From Candidatus Nanopelagicales bacterium (GTDB taxonomy: Bacteria > Actinomycetota > Actinomycetes > S36-B12): DNA of 64,000 nucleotides. Both the position numbers and the translations under genes were made by a program. Each line of letters opens with the position of its first letter. Position 1 is the stretch's first letter. Positions 40,150 to 53,760 of the stretch are shown in pieces. Where the stretch lies: the NCBI GenBank assembly GCA_017854795.1, contig JAFMHB010000013.1:1-64000 (forward strand), written 5' to 3'. The notes beneath the pieces were generated by a model that was not told the DNA's origin, made no database searches, and saw nothing but the letters and a program-made list of their open reading frames with translations.

Positions 40150-40179
40150 GGTGGGAGAATCCAGTTGGACTCCCCCACC
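40150..40179 (-). terminator. Hairpin between tRNA-Glu and leuC
   Basis: On the minus strand GGTGGGGGAG-TCCA-AC-TGGA-TT-CTCCCACC folds into one long stem with two unpaired G on the 5' side. It lies directly after the tRNA-Glu 3' end and 36 nt before leuC. There is no T run after it, so it may be a weak terminator, a processing signal or part of a leuC leader. Confidence 0.45.
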
Positions 40180-40183
40180 GTTG

Positions 40184-40256
40184 TAGCCCCGACGGGATTC
40201 GAACCCGCGCTACCGCCTTGAGAGGGCGGCGTGCTAGGCCACTACACAACGGGGCC
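40184..40256 (-). tRNA. tRNA-Glu (anticodon CUC)
   Basis: 73-nt cloverleaf. Acceptor GGCCCCG pairs with CGGGGCT (one G-U pair), anticodon stem CCGCC/GGCGG with loop CTCTCAA, T-arm GCGGG-TTCGAAT-CCCGT with the standard TTC. CCA is not encoded. It reads GAG codons and lies beside gltX, the enzyme that charges it. Confidence 0.95.
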
Positions 40257-40286
40257 GTGAAAAAAATCGCAAAAGTACGCGATTCG

Positions 40287-40358
40287 CTGGGGTACCAGGA
40301 CTCGAACCTAGACTAACTGAATCAGAATCAGTTGGGCTGCCAATTACCCCATACCCCA
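40287..40358 (-). tRNA. tRNA-Gln (anticodon CUG)
   Basis: 72-nt cloverleaf. Acceptor TGGGGTA/TACCCCA with discriminator G, D-stem GGGT/GCCC, anticodon stem ACTGA/TCAGT with loop TTCTGAT, T-stem CTAGG/CCTGG. CCA is not encoded. It lies 33 nt after gltX. In an organism using GatCAB, GltX first charges this tRNA with glutamate and GatCAB amidates it. Confidence 0.95.
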
Positions 40359-40391
40359 AGGGTGCCGGGAAAGTCTATCGGTGGGAAAAAA

Positions 40392-41876
40392 TTACTCGCT
40401 CAAAGGTCGGGCCAACGCATGGACACGTCCATTTTCAACTCTCAATAGCGACTCATCCTTACCCAATATCTCCATTGACTCAAAGAGCGGTGGAGAAATT
40501 TTCCGTCCACAAATTGCCGTTCGAACAGGCCCAAAAGCTAATTTCGGTTTGAGACCCAACCCTTCGATGAGAGATTCCCGCAGGGCGGCCTGGATACCCT
40601 CCGCCGTCCATTCGACAACCTCAGCGAGGACCCTCCCTGCTGTAGTAAGGACCTCAGCTGATTCGCTTGTCCACAAAACTGGATCAATATTCACTTGCGC
40701 TGCAGGAATGAAAAGGAATTCAACCAATGCGGGGGCGGCATCGAGTGTGTCGAGTCTTTCTTGGATCAACGGAACAACTTGAGCCAATAGAGCCTTTTCC
40801 TCGACGGTGATGTGTGCTGAAGTGACCCCTGCAGACTCCATGAAAGGGACAAGTCGGTCACACAGATCAGATTCAGGAATGTAACGAATCCAATCCCCGT
40901 TAACCGAGGTGCATTTCTTCAAATCGAATCGTGCAGGGTTGGGGTTAACCCGTTCTAAGGTAAACGCCTCCGTCAACTCCTTAGGCGAAAAGAACTCAAC
41001 GTCATTGCCCATGGACCAGCCCAGTAGAGCTAGGTAGTTCAATAATGCTTCTGGTAAGTATCCCTTTGAGCGGTACATAGCGAGTGAAGACTCCGGATCA
41101 CGTTTGGACAGCTTCTTGTTGCCCTCTCCCATGACATAAGGCAAGTGTCCGTACGCAGGCGTGAATTGTGCAACTCCTGTCGAGATGAGTCCCTCAAAGA
41201 GTGCAAGTTGCCGAGGCGTCGAAGATAGAAGATCCTCACCTCGCAACACATGGGTAATGTTCATCATTGCGTCGTCGACCGGGTTCACTAACGTGTATAA
41301 GGGATCGCCATTTGCTCGGACCAATACAAAATCAGGGACATGTTCCGCTTGGAAAGTAACCTCCCCGCGAATGAGGTCATTCCAGGTGAAGTCGGTCCCT
41401 GGCATTCGATACCGAATAACAGGTTCACGACCCTCAGACAAAAAAGCAGCCACCTGGTCCGCGCTCAATTCCCTGCAGGAACCGTCATAGCCTGGGGTTC
41501 GCTTTTCCGCGGCGGCAAGCTCGCGCTTTAATTCCAGTTCCGCGGCACTGCAATAGCAACGGTAGGCAAATCCAGCCACGAGAAGTTTCTCAACAACGTC
41601 CGCATAGATTCCCATCCGTTCAGACTGACGATATGGACCGTATGAACCACCAACTTCGGGGCCTTCATCCCAATCCAATCCAAGCCAGCGCATACTTTCC
41701 AAAAGTGCAAGATAAGAATCCTGCGAGTCGCGAGCTGCATCTGTGTCCTCTATGCGAAATACAAAGGTTCCCCCGACGTGACGGGCAAATGCCCAATTGA
41801 AAAGCGCCGTTCGAATCATGCCAACGTGTGGATTCCCCGTAGGAGACGGGCAGAATCGAACTCGAATGTCACTCAT
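40392..41876 (-). CDS. gltX: Glutamyl-tRNA synthetase (probably non-discriminating)
   Basis: Charges tRNA-Glu with glutamate. The 494-residue class I synthetase has CPSPTGNPHVG (9-19, HIGH-like), RIEDTDAARD and KLSKR (KMSKS-like). No glnS is in the window while gatCAB and tRNA-Gln are, so I infer it also mischarges tRNA-Gln. It overlaps the FAH-family gene by 4 nt. tRNA-Gln and tRNA-Glu follow it in the same direction. Confidence 0.96.
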   Translation of the reverse strand: MSDIRVRFCPSPTGNPHVGMIRTALFNWAFARHVGGTFVFRIEDTDAARDSQDSYLALLESMRWLGLDWDEGPEVGGSYGPYRQSERMGIYADVVEKLLVAGFAYRCYCSAAELELKRELAAAEKRTPGYDGSCRELSADQVAAFLSEGREPVIRYRMPGTDFTWNDLIRGEVTFQAEHVPDFVLVRANGDPLYTLVNPVDDAMMNITHVLRGEDLLSSTPRQLALFEGLISTGVAQFTPAYGHLPYVMGEGNKKLSKRDPESSLAMYRSKGYLPEALLNYLALLGWSMGNDVEFFSPKELTEAFTLERVNPNPARFDLKKCTSVNGDWIRYIPESDLCDRLVPFMESAGVTSAHITVEEKALLAQVVPLIQERLDTLDAAPALVEFLFIPAAQVNIDPVLWTSESAEVLTTAGRVLAEVVEWTAEGIQAALRESLIEGLGLKPKLAFGPVRTAICGRKISPPLFESMEILGKDESLLRVENGRVHALARPLSE

Positions 41877-42664
41877 TGAGCATCCTTTACCGTATTGACC
41901 AAACTTCCAATTCCTTCAATTGCGATTTCAATTTCATCCCCCGCAATAATTGGCCCGATACCGGCGGGCGTACCTGTAAGAATTACATCTCCTGGGAGCA
42001 AGGTCATTTGGTGGCTTACATAACTCACTAAATCGACAACTGAAAAGACGAGATCTTTCGTGTTCCCCGATTGGCGCTGTTGGCTCCCAACATATGCTGA
42101 AATAGTCAGATTAGTTGGATCTAAATCAGTTTCAATCCATGGTCCAAGCGGGCAGAAAGTATCAAATCCCTTTGCCCTTGTCCATTGCCCATCCATTTGT
42201 TGCACGTCACGAGCAGAAACGTCATTTGCGCAGGTATAACCCAAAACCACCTCGTCGACTCGCCCTCGCGGAACGTCTTTACAGAATCGGCCAATAACAA
42301 TCGCTAACTCTGCCTCGTGATGAATAATCGATGATTGCTGCGGGAGCACGATAAATTCATTTGGTCCAATGACCGATGTATTCGGTTTAAGGAACATGAG
42401 TGGCTCTGTAGGTAGCACGCTATTCATTTCGACGGCATGCTCCGCGTAGTTTTTGCCAATGCCAATAATTTTACTGGGAAGAATTGGTGCTAGAAGTTTT
42501 ACCGATGAGGCTGCAATCACACGACCATCCGGATCGAGTTCACCAAATGGGTGACCCCTAAGTATTGCAATTATGGAGTTTTCTGTGAGTTCGCCTTGAT
42601 CATCCAGGTTATCGAGTACACCGAAACTTACTTCTTCACCATGACTGAACCGACAAATACGCAC
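41873..42664 (-). CDS. Fumarylacetoacetate hydrolase (FAH) family protein
   Basis: 263 residues with the FAH fold: IIGIGKNYAEHA, metal ligands in IHHEAELAIVIG (E, E) and CANDVSARD (D), and GDVILTGTPAGIG. Family members hydrolyse or isomerise diketo acids, or decarboxylate oxaloacetate; the substrate here is unknown. The gltX link is shared with mycobacteria (Rv2993c), yet no reason for it is known. Confidence 0.88.
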   Translation of the reverse strand: MRICRFSHGEEVSFGVLDNLDDQGELTENSIIAILRGHPFGELDPDGRVIAASSVKLLAPILPSKIIGIGKNYAEHAVEMNSVLPTEPLMFLKPNTSVIGPNEFIVLPQQSSIIHHEAELAIVIGRFCKDVPRGRVDEVVLGYTCANDVSARDVQQMDGQWTRAKGFDTFCPLGPWIETDLDPTNLTISAYVGSQQRQSGNTKDLVFSVVDLVSYVSHQMTLLPGDVILTGTPAGIGPIIAGDEIEIAIEGIGSLVNTVKDAQ

Positions 42665-42697
42665 GCCACAACACTACCGGCTTGGGCTATATGCATC

Positions 42698-44269
42698 TCA
42701 CGGCCGGCCGCGCACCAAGCCATAATGGACGGCGTCGTCCAAGGCTTGCCACGATGCCGCGATTACATTTTCATGGACCCCGATCGTGGTCCACGCACGA
42801 TCGCCGTTGGTGGTTTCCAGCAGCACACGTGTAATTGCGCCAGTTCCCTTAATTCCTTCGAGAATTCTCACCTTGTAGTCGGTCAATTCAAGCTTGCCCA
42901 GATCAGGGAACAGTTGTGATATCGCGTTTCGCAAAGCATTATCTAACGCGTTTACTGGACCGTTTCCTTCCCCTGTAGAGACGAGACGCTCACCGTTGGC
43001 ATGCAATTTCACGGTTGCTTCGCTTACAACTTTTCCATCTTCACGCTGCTCAACAATTGTTCGCCATGATTCGACCGTGAATTTTCGTCCAGAGCCCTGC
43101 TCCTCGCGCACAAGTAGTTCGAATGAGGCATCTGCTGCCTCGAAAGACCACCCTTCAGCCTCAAGTGCCTTTACTCGTTCCACAACCGCAGAAACTACAG
43201 CTGGGCTCTCCCGCAGATCTATCCCTAGCTCGGCACCTTTGAGCTCCACCGAGGCCCGCCCGGCCATTTCTGTCACGAGTACTCGCTGGATATTTCCCAC
43301 TGTTACCGGATCAATATGGTTATACAAATCAGCGTTAATTTTCAGGGCGCTCGCATGCAACCCAGCTTTATGGGCGAAAGACGACACCCCTGCGTAGGCC
43401 TGGTGAGTGTCCGGCGCGATATTCGCGATTTCAGCAATCGCGTGCGACACCCGATAAGTTTCGGCTAGTGCTTCCGCAGGAATGCACTCGATGCCCATCT
43501 TTAACTGTAAGTTCGCGACAACAGCGAATAAGTCGGCATTACCTGTTCGCTCCCCGTAACCATTGGCCGTGCATTGAACATGCGTAGCCCCAGCCTCAAC
43601 CGCGGCCAGTGTGTTTGCAACCGCGCAGGCAGTGTCATCCTGACAGTGAATTCCGATTCTGGCGTCCGTGCGTTCACCCACTTCTCGGACAATTTTTTCG
43701 ATGCCACTCGGCAACATACCGCCATTAGTGTCACACAGGACGACAACGGATGCCCCTGAGTCATGTGCGGCCACGAGCACCGACACAGCGTATTCTGAAT
43801 CGGCTTTATAACCGTCAAAGAAATGCTCCAGATCGACAAAGACTCTACGACCATGCGAGATTAGATAACGGACCGTGTCAGACACCATTTCCAAGTTTTG
43901 TGCACCAGATGTTTTAAGCGCCTGTTCCACATGGCGAATATCAGACTTGGCCACCAACGTAATGACGGGCGCTTCGCTGTCAAGCAGTGCTTTGACCTGC
44001 AAATCCTCTTCTACGGCAACTCCTGCCTTTCGAGTAGCACCAAATGCAACTAACTGGGCATGCCGGAAGGGAATCGCTTTGGCCATGTGAAAGAACTCGG
44101 TGTCTTTGGGCATAGCACCGGGCCATCCACCTTCGATGAAATCAACGCCATAGTCATCAAGTAAACGAGCCACGGCGAGTTTGTCATTCACTGAATAGGA
44201 AATGCCTTCGCGCTGAGCACCATCTCGCAAAGTCGTGTCATAGATATGAAAAGAGTCGTTCTTAGTCAT
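42698..44269 (-). CDS. cimA: (R)-citramalate synthase
   Basis: Condenses pyruvate and acetyl-CoA to citramalate, giving 2-oxobutyrate for isoleucine without threonine. The 523-residue DRE-TIM protein has IYDTTLRDGAQREG, GGWPGAMPKDTEFF, HCQDDTACAVAN, GYGERTGNADL, and a C-terminal LeuA-type allosteric domain. The GGWPGA motif and the length fit CimA rather than LeuA; leuA itself lies 2.4 kb away. Confidence 0.93.
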   Translation of the reverse strand: MTKNDSFHIYDTTLRDGAQREGISYSVNDKLAVARLLDDYGVDFIEGGWPGAMPKDTEFFHMAKAIPFRHAQLVAFGATRKAGVAVEEDLQVKALLDSEAPVITLVAKSDIRHVEQALKTSGAQNLEMVSDTVRYLISHGRRVFVDLEHFFDGYKADSEYAVSVLVAAHDSGASVVVLCDTNGGMLPSGIEKIVREVGERTDARIGIHCQDDTACAVANTLAAVEAGATHVQCTANGYGERTGNADLFAVVANLQLKMGIECIPAEALAETYRVSHAIAEIANIAPDTHQAYAGVSSFAHKAGLHASALKINADLYNHIDPVTVGNIQRVLVTEMAGRASVELKGAELGIDLRESPAVVSAVVERVKALEAEGWSFEAADASFELLVREEQGSGRKFTVESWRTIVEQREDGKVVSEATVKLHANGERLVSTGEGNGPVNALDNALRNAISQLFPDLGKLELTDYKVRILEGIKGTGAITRVLLETTNGDRAWTTIGVHENVIAASWQALDDAVHYGLVRGRP

Positions 44270-44319
44270 TCACTTGCTCCGTTTCCACCACAGTAAATCT
44301 TTTCATACATGGACTTTGC

Positions 44320-45429
44320 TTAGTTAACGAGTGCATGCATCCAGTTGTGTCGATCAGCTACTGCACCTGACTGAATGTCGAGCAATGCATTGCGCAATGC
44401 CAAAGTGATCTCACCGGACTTTCCTCCAGCGATATCAAATGAACCGCTTGTTCGGCTCTTAACCGTCCCAACGGGAGTGATAACTGCGGCAGTTCCGCAG
44501 GCGAAGACTTCAGTGATTTCTCCATTGTCACAACCAGCCCTGAGTTGATCAACTGTGATCTCACCCTGATCGACCCGAATACCGAGGTCGGTGGCCACCG
44601 TAATGAGGGACTCGCGAGTAATTCCCGGGAGTAGTGAACCAGTAAGAGCAGGCGTCATTATTCGGGCTGAATCCCCTGCGCCGTAGACGAAATACAGGTT
44701 CATTCCTCCCATCTCTTCAATTCGCTGCCGATCAACCGCGTCAAGCCAGACCACCTGGTCACAGCCGTGGGCAGAAGCTTCCGCCTGAGCGAGCAACGAA
44801 GCTGCGTAGTTCCCTGCGCATTTCGCCTCCCCTGTCCCTCCCTGAGCGGCACGTACGTACTCATCTGAGATCCATACCGAGACTGGATTAATTCCTCCAG
44901 CAAAATAGGCACCTGCAGGAGATGCAATGAGGATATATTTATAGGCATTTGCTGGCCTTACCCCAAGTCCAATCTCCGTCGAAATGAGGAATGGCCGAAG
45001 GTAAAGGGATCGCTCACGCCCTGCGGGAACCCATTCTTGATCATGTGCGACTAATTCTTCTATGCTGGCCACAAACAACTCTTCCGGAACCTCCGCCATA
45101 GCAAGACGCCGAGCTGAACGTTCAAAGCGACGCGCATTTTCAAAAGGTCGAAAGGTCTTAATGCTGCCATCTTCATGGCGATACGCCTTGAGACCCTCGA
45201 ATATTGCTTGCCCGTAGTGCATGAAGTTAGTCGCCGGGTCTAGAACCAGCGGACCGTAGGGGATCAGTTGGGCATCATGCCAACCATTTTCCACATCCCA
45301 GTCCGCAGTCACCATGGAATCCGTGAAGTATCTTCCAAAACCCGGGTTTACCAGGATTTCTTCGCGTTGTGTATCAGATTGACGCACTGCACCCGCAGTT
45401 TTGTTCTCAATCTTCCACAGCCCGGACAT
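44320..45429 (-). CDS. ilvE: Branched-chain amino acid aminotransferase
   Basis: Last step of valine, leucine and isoleucine synthesis. The 369-residue fold-type IV PLP enzyme has [33 protein letters not shown] with the PLP lysine, [19 protein letters not shown] and [15 protein letters not shown]. Its ATG comes one base after the leuB stop (TGA-C-ATG), so translation is coupled. Confidence 0.97.
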   Translation of the reverse strand: MSGLWKIENKTAGAVRQSDTQREEILVNPGFGRYFTDSMVTADWDVENGWHDAQLIPYGPLVLDPATNFMHYGQAIFEGLKAYRHEDGSIKTFRPFENARRFERSARRLAMAEVPEELFVASIEELVAHDQEWVPAGRERSLYLRPFLISTEIGLGVRPANAYKYILIASPAGAYFAGGINPVSVWISDEYVRAAQGGTGEAKCAGNYAASLLAQAEASAHGCDQVVWLDAVDRQRIEEMGGMNLYFVYGAGDSARIMTPALTGSLLPGITRESLITVATDLGIRVDQGEITVDQLRAGCDNGEITEVFACGTAAVITPVGTVKSRTSGSFDIAGGKSGEITLALRNALLDIQSGAVADRHNWMHALVN

Positions 45430-45430
45430 G

Positions 45431-46495
45431 TCAACTTCCTTCTGCCGCGGTCAAACTCGCATTCGCCAATGCAGATCCAATTTCTGAAGTGGATCGCGCC
45501 TCGGACCCTCGCGAACCGAGATCTGTGGCGACGCCCTGCTCAATCCATGCTGCCGCTCGACTTTCGCCAATATGGTCCAACAGCATGGCGAGTGACATCA
45601 CGGTTGCTGTGGGATCCGCTTTCCCCAAGCCCGCAATATCTGGCGCAGAACCATGAACAGGTTCAAACATGCTGGGATTTTTACGGCTGGGGTCGATATT
45701 GCCACTGGCCGCTAGGCCAATCCCTCCACCGATTGCAGCACCTATGTCAGTGATGATGTCTCCGAATAGGTTGTCTGTGACAAGCACGTCAAACCGCTCC
45801 GGGTTGGTCAAGAAAAACATCGATGCAGCATCAACGTGTAAGTAATCAGTTGTGACTTCCGGGAATTCAAGCGCAACGCGATTAAATGTTCTTTCCCAAA
45901 GATTGCCAGCAAAAACCAACACATTCGTTTTGTGAACGAGTGTCACCTTTTTACGCGATCTGCGGGACGCCCTTTCAAATGCATCTCGCACAATGCGCTC
46001 AACACCGAATGCTGTATTCACGCTGACTTCAGTCGCCACCTCTTGCGACGTGTCTTTTCTCAAGGTTCCACCGACTCCAACGTAAGGACCTTCGGTGCCT
46101 TCACGGCAGACAATGAAATCAATGTCTTCGGGGCCTTTGTCCGCCAACGGCCCAGTGACGCCCTTGTAGAGTTTGACGGGGCGCAGGTTTACGTGATGAT
46201 CCATGGTGAAACGCAAGGGCAGTAGGACTCCTCGCTCGAGGATTCCAGGTGAGACACTTGGATCGCCGATTGCACCCAAAAGAATCGCATCGGCGCCGCG
46301 CAACTCTTCGATAACGTACTCAGGTAACAACTCTCCCGTGGCGTTGTAACGCTTAGCGCCTAAGTCATACTCCGTTGTTTCAAACGTGAAACCGGCCTTC
46401 GGGGCTACCGCCTGTAAAACCTTTACGGCTTCAGCGACCACTTCGGTGCCGATTCCATCTCCTGGGATAAGTGCGATCGAGTAGTTGGCATTCAT
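45431..46495 (-). CDS. leuB: 3-isopropylmalate dehydrogenase
   Basis: Oxidative decarboxylation of 3-isopropylmalate in leucine synthesis. The 354-residue protein has [19 protein letters not shown], the [10 protein letters not shown] Mg/substrate site and [12 protein letters not shown]. No Shine-Dalgarno sequence precedes the ATG; instead a -10-like TAAAGT ends 6 nt before it, so the mRNA may be leaderless. It is divergent from the leuA leader. Confidence 0.96.
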   Translation of the reverse strand: MNANYSIALIPGDGIGTEVVAEAVKVLQAVAPKAGFTFETTEYDLGAKRYNATGELLPEYVIEELRGADAILLGAIGDPSVSPGILERGVLLPLRFTMDHHVNLRPVKLYKGVTGPLADKGPEDIDFIVCREGTEGPYVGVGGTLRKDTSQEVATEVSVNTAFGVERIVRDAFERASRRSRKKVTLVHKTNVLVFAGNLWERTFNRVALEFPEVTTDYLHVDAASMFFLTNPERFDVLVTDNLFGDIITDIGAAIGGGIGLAASGNIDPSRKNPSMFEPVHGSAPDIAGLGKADPTATVMSLAMLLDHIGESRAAAWIEQGVATDLGSRGSEARSTSEIGSALANASLTAAEGS

Positions 46496-46501
46496 GCGTG
46501 A

Positions 46502-46507
46502 ACTTTA
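46502..46507 (-). promoter_or_regulatory. Predicted -10 of a leaderless leuB promoter
   Basis: TAAAGT on the minus strand, exactly 6 nt (TCACGC) before the leuB ATG, so transcription should begin at or near the start codon. No good -35 is seen at 16-18 nt upstream, which lowers confidence. Confidence 0.35.
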
Positions 46508-46525
46508 GTGGGTACTCGGCTTCTC

Positions 46526-46545
46526 AAAGACCGGTGCTAGTCTTT
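46526..46545. promoter_or_regulatory. leuA leader promoter with overlapping inverted repeat
   Basis: TGCTAGTCT (46535-46543) is an extended -10 (TGnTAnnnT) for plus-strand transcription starting about 46549-46551, directly before the leader peptide ATG. It lies inside AAAGAC-N8-GTCTTT (46526-46545), a 6-8-6 inverted repeat that could be an operator shared by leuA and the divergent leuB. Confidence 0.4.
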
Positions 46546-46552
46546 AAGCATT

Positions 46553-46584
46553 ATGACCCGCCTTCTCCTGCCCTCACTTCGCTG

Positions 46585-46600
<16 letters not shown>
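46553..46600 (+). CDS. Leucine leader peptide (leuA attenuator)
   Basis: 15-codon ORF: M-T-R-L-L-L-P-S-L-R-C-R-A-E-A, with three consecutive leucine codons (CTT CTC CTG) and a fourth five residues on. It ends 102 nt before the leuA start, and its last codons form the 5' arm of a strong hairpin. Leader peptides of this kind in front of leuA have been predicted in other Actinobacteria. There is hardly any 5' leader before its ATG. Ribosome stalling at the Leu codons when leucine is short should alter the folding downstream. Confidence 0.75.
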
Positions 46601-50022
<3,422 letters not shown>

Positions 50023-50091
50023 AGACCAATCCTAATGACCTAACAAAAGCTCTGCTCGTGAGGCTTTACTCTCCCCAGTGCTCTCCCCTAG

Positions 50092-51132
<1,041 letters not shown>

Positions 51133-51174
51133 CTATCGGTATGTCATTTAGATTTATTGGGGCAAGCGTGATTT

Positions 51175-51699
51175 CTATATAGTTTTTTCGGTAGAACGCG
51201 AACTGCGATCGCTGATGGAGCGCGAACCACGCCCCATGGCAACCATGCCTGACTGAACTAATTCCCGAATTCCAAAAGGTTCGAGAACCTTAAGTAGCGC
51301 CTCTAACTTATCGTGCGCACCTGTTGCCTCGATTGTGACGGTGTCATGGGCGACATCGACCACTTTTGCTCGAAAAAGTTGGACTGTTTCAAGAATGTGA
51401 CTCCGGGAATCGAGATCTGCCCTTACCTTGACTAAAAGAATCTCGCGCTGGACCGATGAATCGGCCTCCAACTCCACAATCTTGAGAACGTTAATCAGTT
51501 TGTTCAATTGCTTTGTCACCTGCTCTAGGGGCAGTCGGTCAACATTGACCACGATGGTCATCCGAGAAATGTCAGGTACTTCGGTTGGGCCAACAGCGAG
51601 GGATTCAATATTGAATCCTCGACGAGAAAACAGGCTTGCCACCCGTGCAAGCACTCCGGGTTGATCCTGAACTAACACGGAAAGAGTATGTCGAGTCAT
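51175..51699 (-). CDS. ilvN: Acetolactate synthase, small (regulatory) subunit
   Basis: Binds valine and controls IlvB. The 174-residue protein has an N-terminal ACT domain (LSVLVQDQPGVLARVASLFSRRG pattern: VQDQPGVL, RRGFNIESL, GPTE) and a C-terminal ACT-like domain. Its ATG overlaps the ilvB stop by one base (TAATG). Confidence 0.96.
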   Translation of the reverse strand: MTRHTLSVLVQDQPGVLARVASLFSRRGFNIESLAVGPTEVPDISRMTIVVNVDRLPLEQVTKQLNKLINVLKIVELEADSSVQREILLVKVRADLDSRSHILETVQLFRAKVVDVAHDTVTIEATGAHDKLEALLKVLEPFGIRELVQSGMVAMGRGSRSISDRSSRSTEKTI

Positions 51700-53480
51700 T
51701 AGTCGTCACTGCCCCAATCAGGCGCGATCGAACGCGCGTACAGGATTTCATCATTTCCGGTTCCAGCAGCAACCATTGGCCAAACCATGGCATCGCGGTG
51801 AACGACAAAATCTATTACCACTGGTGCATCGTTAAGGCTCAGAGCCTTTTCGATTGTTGCGTCGACCGATTCCGCATTGTCACACTGGAGTCCGTAGGCG
51901 CCATAAGCCTCAGCAAGCTTCACGAAGTCCGGGAATCGATGCGACTCAAGATCGGTATTTGAATAACGTTCATTGTAAAAAAGCGTCTGCCACTGACGAA
52001 CCATGCCCAAGCTCGAATTGTTGATCAGGGCGACCTTGATCGGGATATCGTTAATAGTGCAGGTGGCGAGTTCCTGATTCGTCATCTGGAAACACCCGTC
52101 ACCGTCGATTGCCCACACCGTTTTGTCGGGGCAACCCACCTTGGCGCCCATTGCTGCCGGGACCGAGTAACCCATTGTTCCAGCGCCACCCGAGTTAAGC
52201 CATGTTCCGGGAAATTCATAACCAATGAACTGAGCGGCCCACATCTGATGCTGACCAACGCCCGCTGCATAAATCGATTCCGGGCCGGAAATTTTGCCGA
52301 GCCGCTCGATCACGTATTGGGGTGAAAGGCTTCCATCAGTTGGCAAGTCGTAGCCCAAGGGGTAGGTCTCACGAAGCCGGTTGAGCTCCTTCCACCATCC
52401 TGCGTAATCACCGATATTTCCTAGTTCGATTTCAGCCTTGATGGCAGCGATGAGTTCCGGAATCACTTCACCGACGTCACCGACAATGGGAATATCAGCT
52501 TCGCGGTTCTTACCAATTTCTGCAGGATCAATGTCGGCATGAATCACCGCCGCATTGGGTGCAAACGACGAAAGTTTGCCAGTGACTCGGTCATCAAAAC
52601 GAGCACCGAGAGTAATGAGTAGGTCTGCCTTTTGCAGGGCGCCGACCGCTGCAACTGTTCCGTGCATCCCTGGCATACCTAAATGCTGGGTGTGTGAATC
52701 GGGAAATGCCCCACGAGCCATGAGGGTTGTGACCACTGGAATTCCCGTCAATTCAGCCAAGATGCGAAGGGATGCTGACGCATTGCCGCGGATGACACCA
52801 CCACCAACGTAGAGAACTGGTTGACGACTGGAAAGAATCAATTTCGCAGCTTCACGGATTTGTTTGGAGTGTGGTCGGGTTCGAGGGTTGTAGCCTGGAA
52901 GATCAATTGAATCTGGCCATACGAATGTCGTGTCGGCTTGGAGGGCATCTTTGGAAATATCAACAAGTACCGGGCCAGGTCGACCTGTTGATGCCAAGTG
53001 AAACGCCTGCGCTATCGCTTGGGAGATTTGATCAGGGTCAGTGATCAGGAAACTATGTTTGGTTATTGGCATCGTGATGCCACGAATATCGGCTTCTTGA
53101 AATGCATCCGTACCAATAGCGGCACTGGGGACCTGTCCCGTGATAGCAACCATGGGGACTGAATCCATGTAGGCATCAGCGATGGGCGTAACCAAATTGG
53201 TTGCGCCCGGTCCACTTGTCGCCATGCAGACTCCCACCCGACCTGTTGCACTGGCATAACCCTCTGCGGCATGACCTGCACCCTGCTCATGTCGGACGAG
53301 AATGTGGCGAATCTTGGTGGAGTCCATCATGGGGTCATAGGCGGGCAAAATTGCCCCACCAGGAATGCCAAAAACTACGTCGACACCCGCGGATTCCAAG
53401 GATGAGATCAGGCTCTGGGCTCCGGATACCCGGGCGCCCTGCGGACCTGCTTCGGAGTTCACCTCATGTGACGTACTCAC
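51699..53480 (-). CDS. ilvB: Acetolactate synthase, large (catalytic) subunit
   Basis: ThDP-dependent first common step of branched-chain synthesis. The 593-residue protein has [24 protein letters not shown] with the catalytic glutamate, the FAD region (RFDDRVTGK), and the ThDP motif [13 protein letters not shown]...NN. Starts with GTG and a GAGG element. The mRNA begins with a leader peptide and attenuator described separately. Confidence 0.97.
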   Translation of the reverse strand: MSTSHEVNSEAGPQGARVSGAQSLISSLESAGVDVVFGIPGGAILPAYDPMMDSTKIRHILVRHEQGAGHAAEGYASATGRVGVCMATSGPGATNLVTPIADAYMDSVPMVAITGQVPSAAIGTDAFQEADIRGITMPITKHSFLITDPDQISQAIAQAFHLASTGRPGPVLVDISKDALQADTTFVWPDSIDLPGYNPRTRPHSKQIREAAKLILSSRQPVLYVGGGVIRGNASASLRILAELTGIPVVTTLMARGAFPDSHTQHLGMPGMHGTVAAVGALQKADLLITLGARFDDRVTGKLSSFAPNAAVIHADIDPAEIGKNREADIPIVGDVGEVIPELIAAIKAEIELGNIGDYAGWWKELNRLRETYPLGYDLPTDGSLSPQYVIERLGKISGPESIYAAGVGQHQMWAAQFIGYEFPGTWLNSGGAGTMGYSVPAAMGAKVGCPDKTVWAIDGDGCFQMTNQELATCTINDIPIKVALINNSSLGMVRQWQTLFYNERYSNTDLESHRFPDFVKLAEAYGAYGLQCDNAESVDATIEKALSLNDAPVVIDFVVHRDAMVWPMVAAGTGNDEILYARSIAPDWGSDD

Positions 53481-53558
53481 GATTGCTGTGCCTCGTCTCT
53501 GTTAGGTCGGTTTGCTTGTGAATTCGGTTTCATTTGCCATGGTTTGGTTCGGTAATGC

Positions 53559-53590
53559 AAAACCCCCCGTCCCCTAAGGGTTGCGGAGGG
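53559..53590 (-). terminator. Attenuator terminator of ilvB
   Basis: On the minus strand CCCTCCG ... CGGGGGG (53590-53584 and 53569-53563, 7 bp with one T-G pair), an inner CCC/GGG pairing in the loop, then TTTT. It lies between the leader peptide and ilvB, 79 nt before the ilvB GTG, and is where an attenuator terminator is expected. Confidence 0.7.
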
Positions 53591-53592
53591 CT

Positions 53593-53627
53593 GCGCACGG
53601 ATACTGGCTGCTGCTTAGCCCGTGCGC
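53593..53627 (-). promoter_or_regulatory. Pause/anti-terminator hairpin of the ilvB leader
   Basis: GCGCACGG (53627-53620) and CCGTGCGC (53600-53593) form a perfect 8-bp stem. Its 5' arm consists of the last codons of the leader peptide (R-R-T-G), so a moving or stalled ribosome would disrupt it. A competing pair GGGCT (53621-53617) with AGCCC could block the terminator; I could not settle which pairing is the anti-terminator. Confidence 0.55.
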
Positions 53628-53656
53628 CTAATAACTACGACTGTTGTGTGTGACAC
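53615..53656 (-). CDS. Branched-chain leader peptide (ilvB attenuator)
   Basis: 13-codon ORF starting GTG: M-S-H-T-T-V-V-V-I-R-R-T-G. The run Val-Val-Val-Ile (GTC GTA GTT ATT) is the classic regulatory signal of ilv leader peptides and resembles the leaders predicted for ilvB in other Actinobacteria. There is no Shine-Dalgarno; the promoter's -10 ends 6 nt before the GTG, so the transcript probably begins with the start codon. An overlapping ATG ORF in another frame has no Val/Ile run. Confidence 0.8.
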   Translation of the reverse strand: MSHTTVVVIRRTG

Positions 53657-53662
53657 GAGAGA

Positions 53663-53691
53663 ACCATAACCTGTCAGCACTTCCTTGTCAT
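53663..53691 (-). promoter_or_regulatory. Promoter of the ilvB leader transcript
   Basis: ATGACA (53691-53686), a 17-nt spacer, and TATGGT (53668-53663) on the minus strand. Transcription should start at 53656, the G of the leader peptide GTG, 6 nt past the -10. Spacing is ideal, and each hexamer matches the consensus at four or five positions. Confidence 0.6.
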
Positions 53692-53760
53692 CATTGACCT
53701 TGTACCCCACGCGGGCGCATGCCCACCAGGACATAAATACCTAGGATCACACAACAAGGC

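Noticed and set aside
50046-50067. Short inverted repeat AAAGC/GCTTT between ilvC and serA
   Set aside because: Only 5 bp with a 12-nt loop; too weak to call a terminator.
53638-53670. ATG ORF overlapping the ilvB leader peptide in another frame (M-V-L-S-C-H-T-Q-Q-S)
   Set aside because: It has no run of branched-chain codons, while the GTG frame has Val-Val-Val-Ile and sits at the predicted transcript start.
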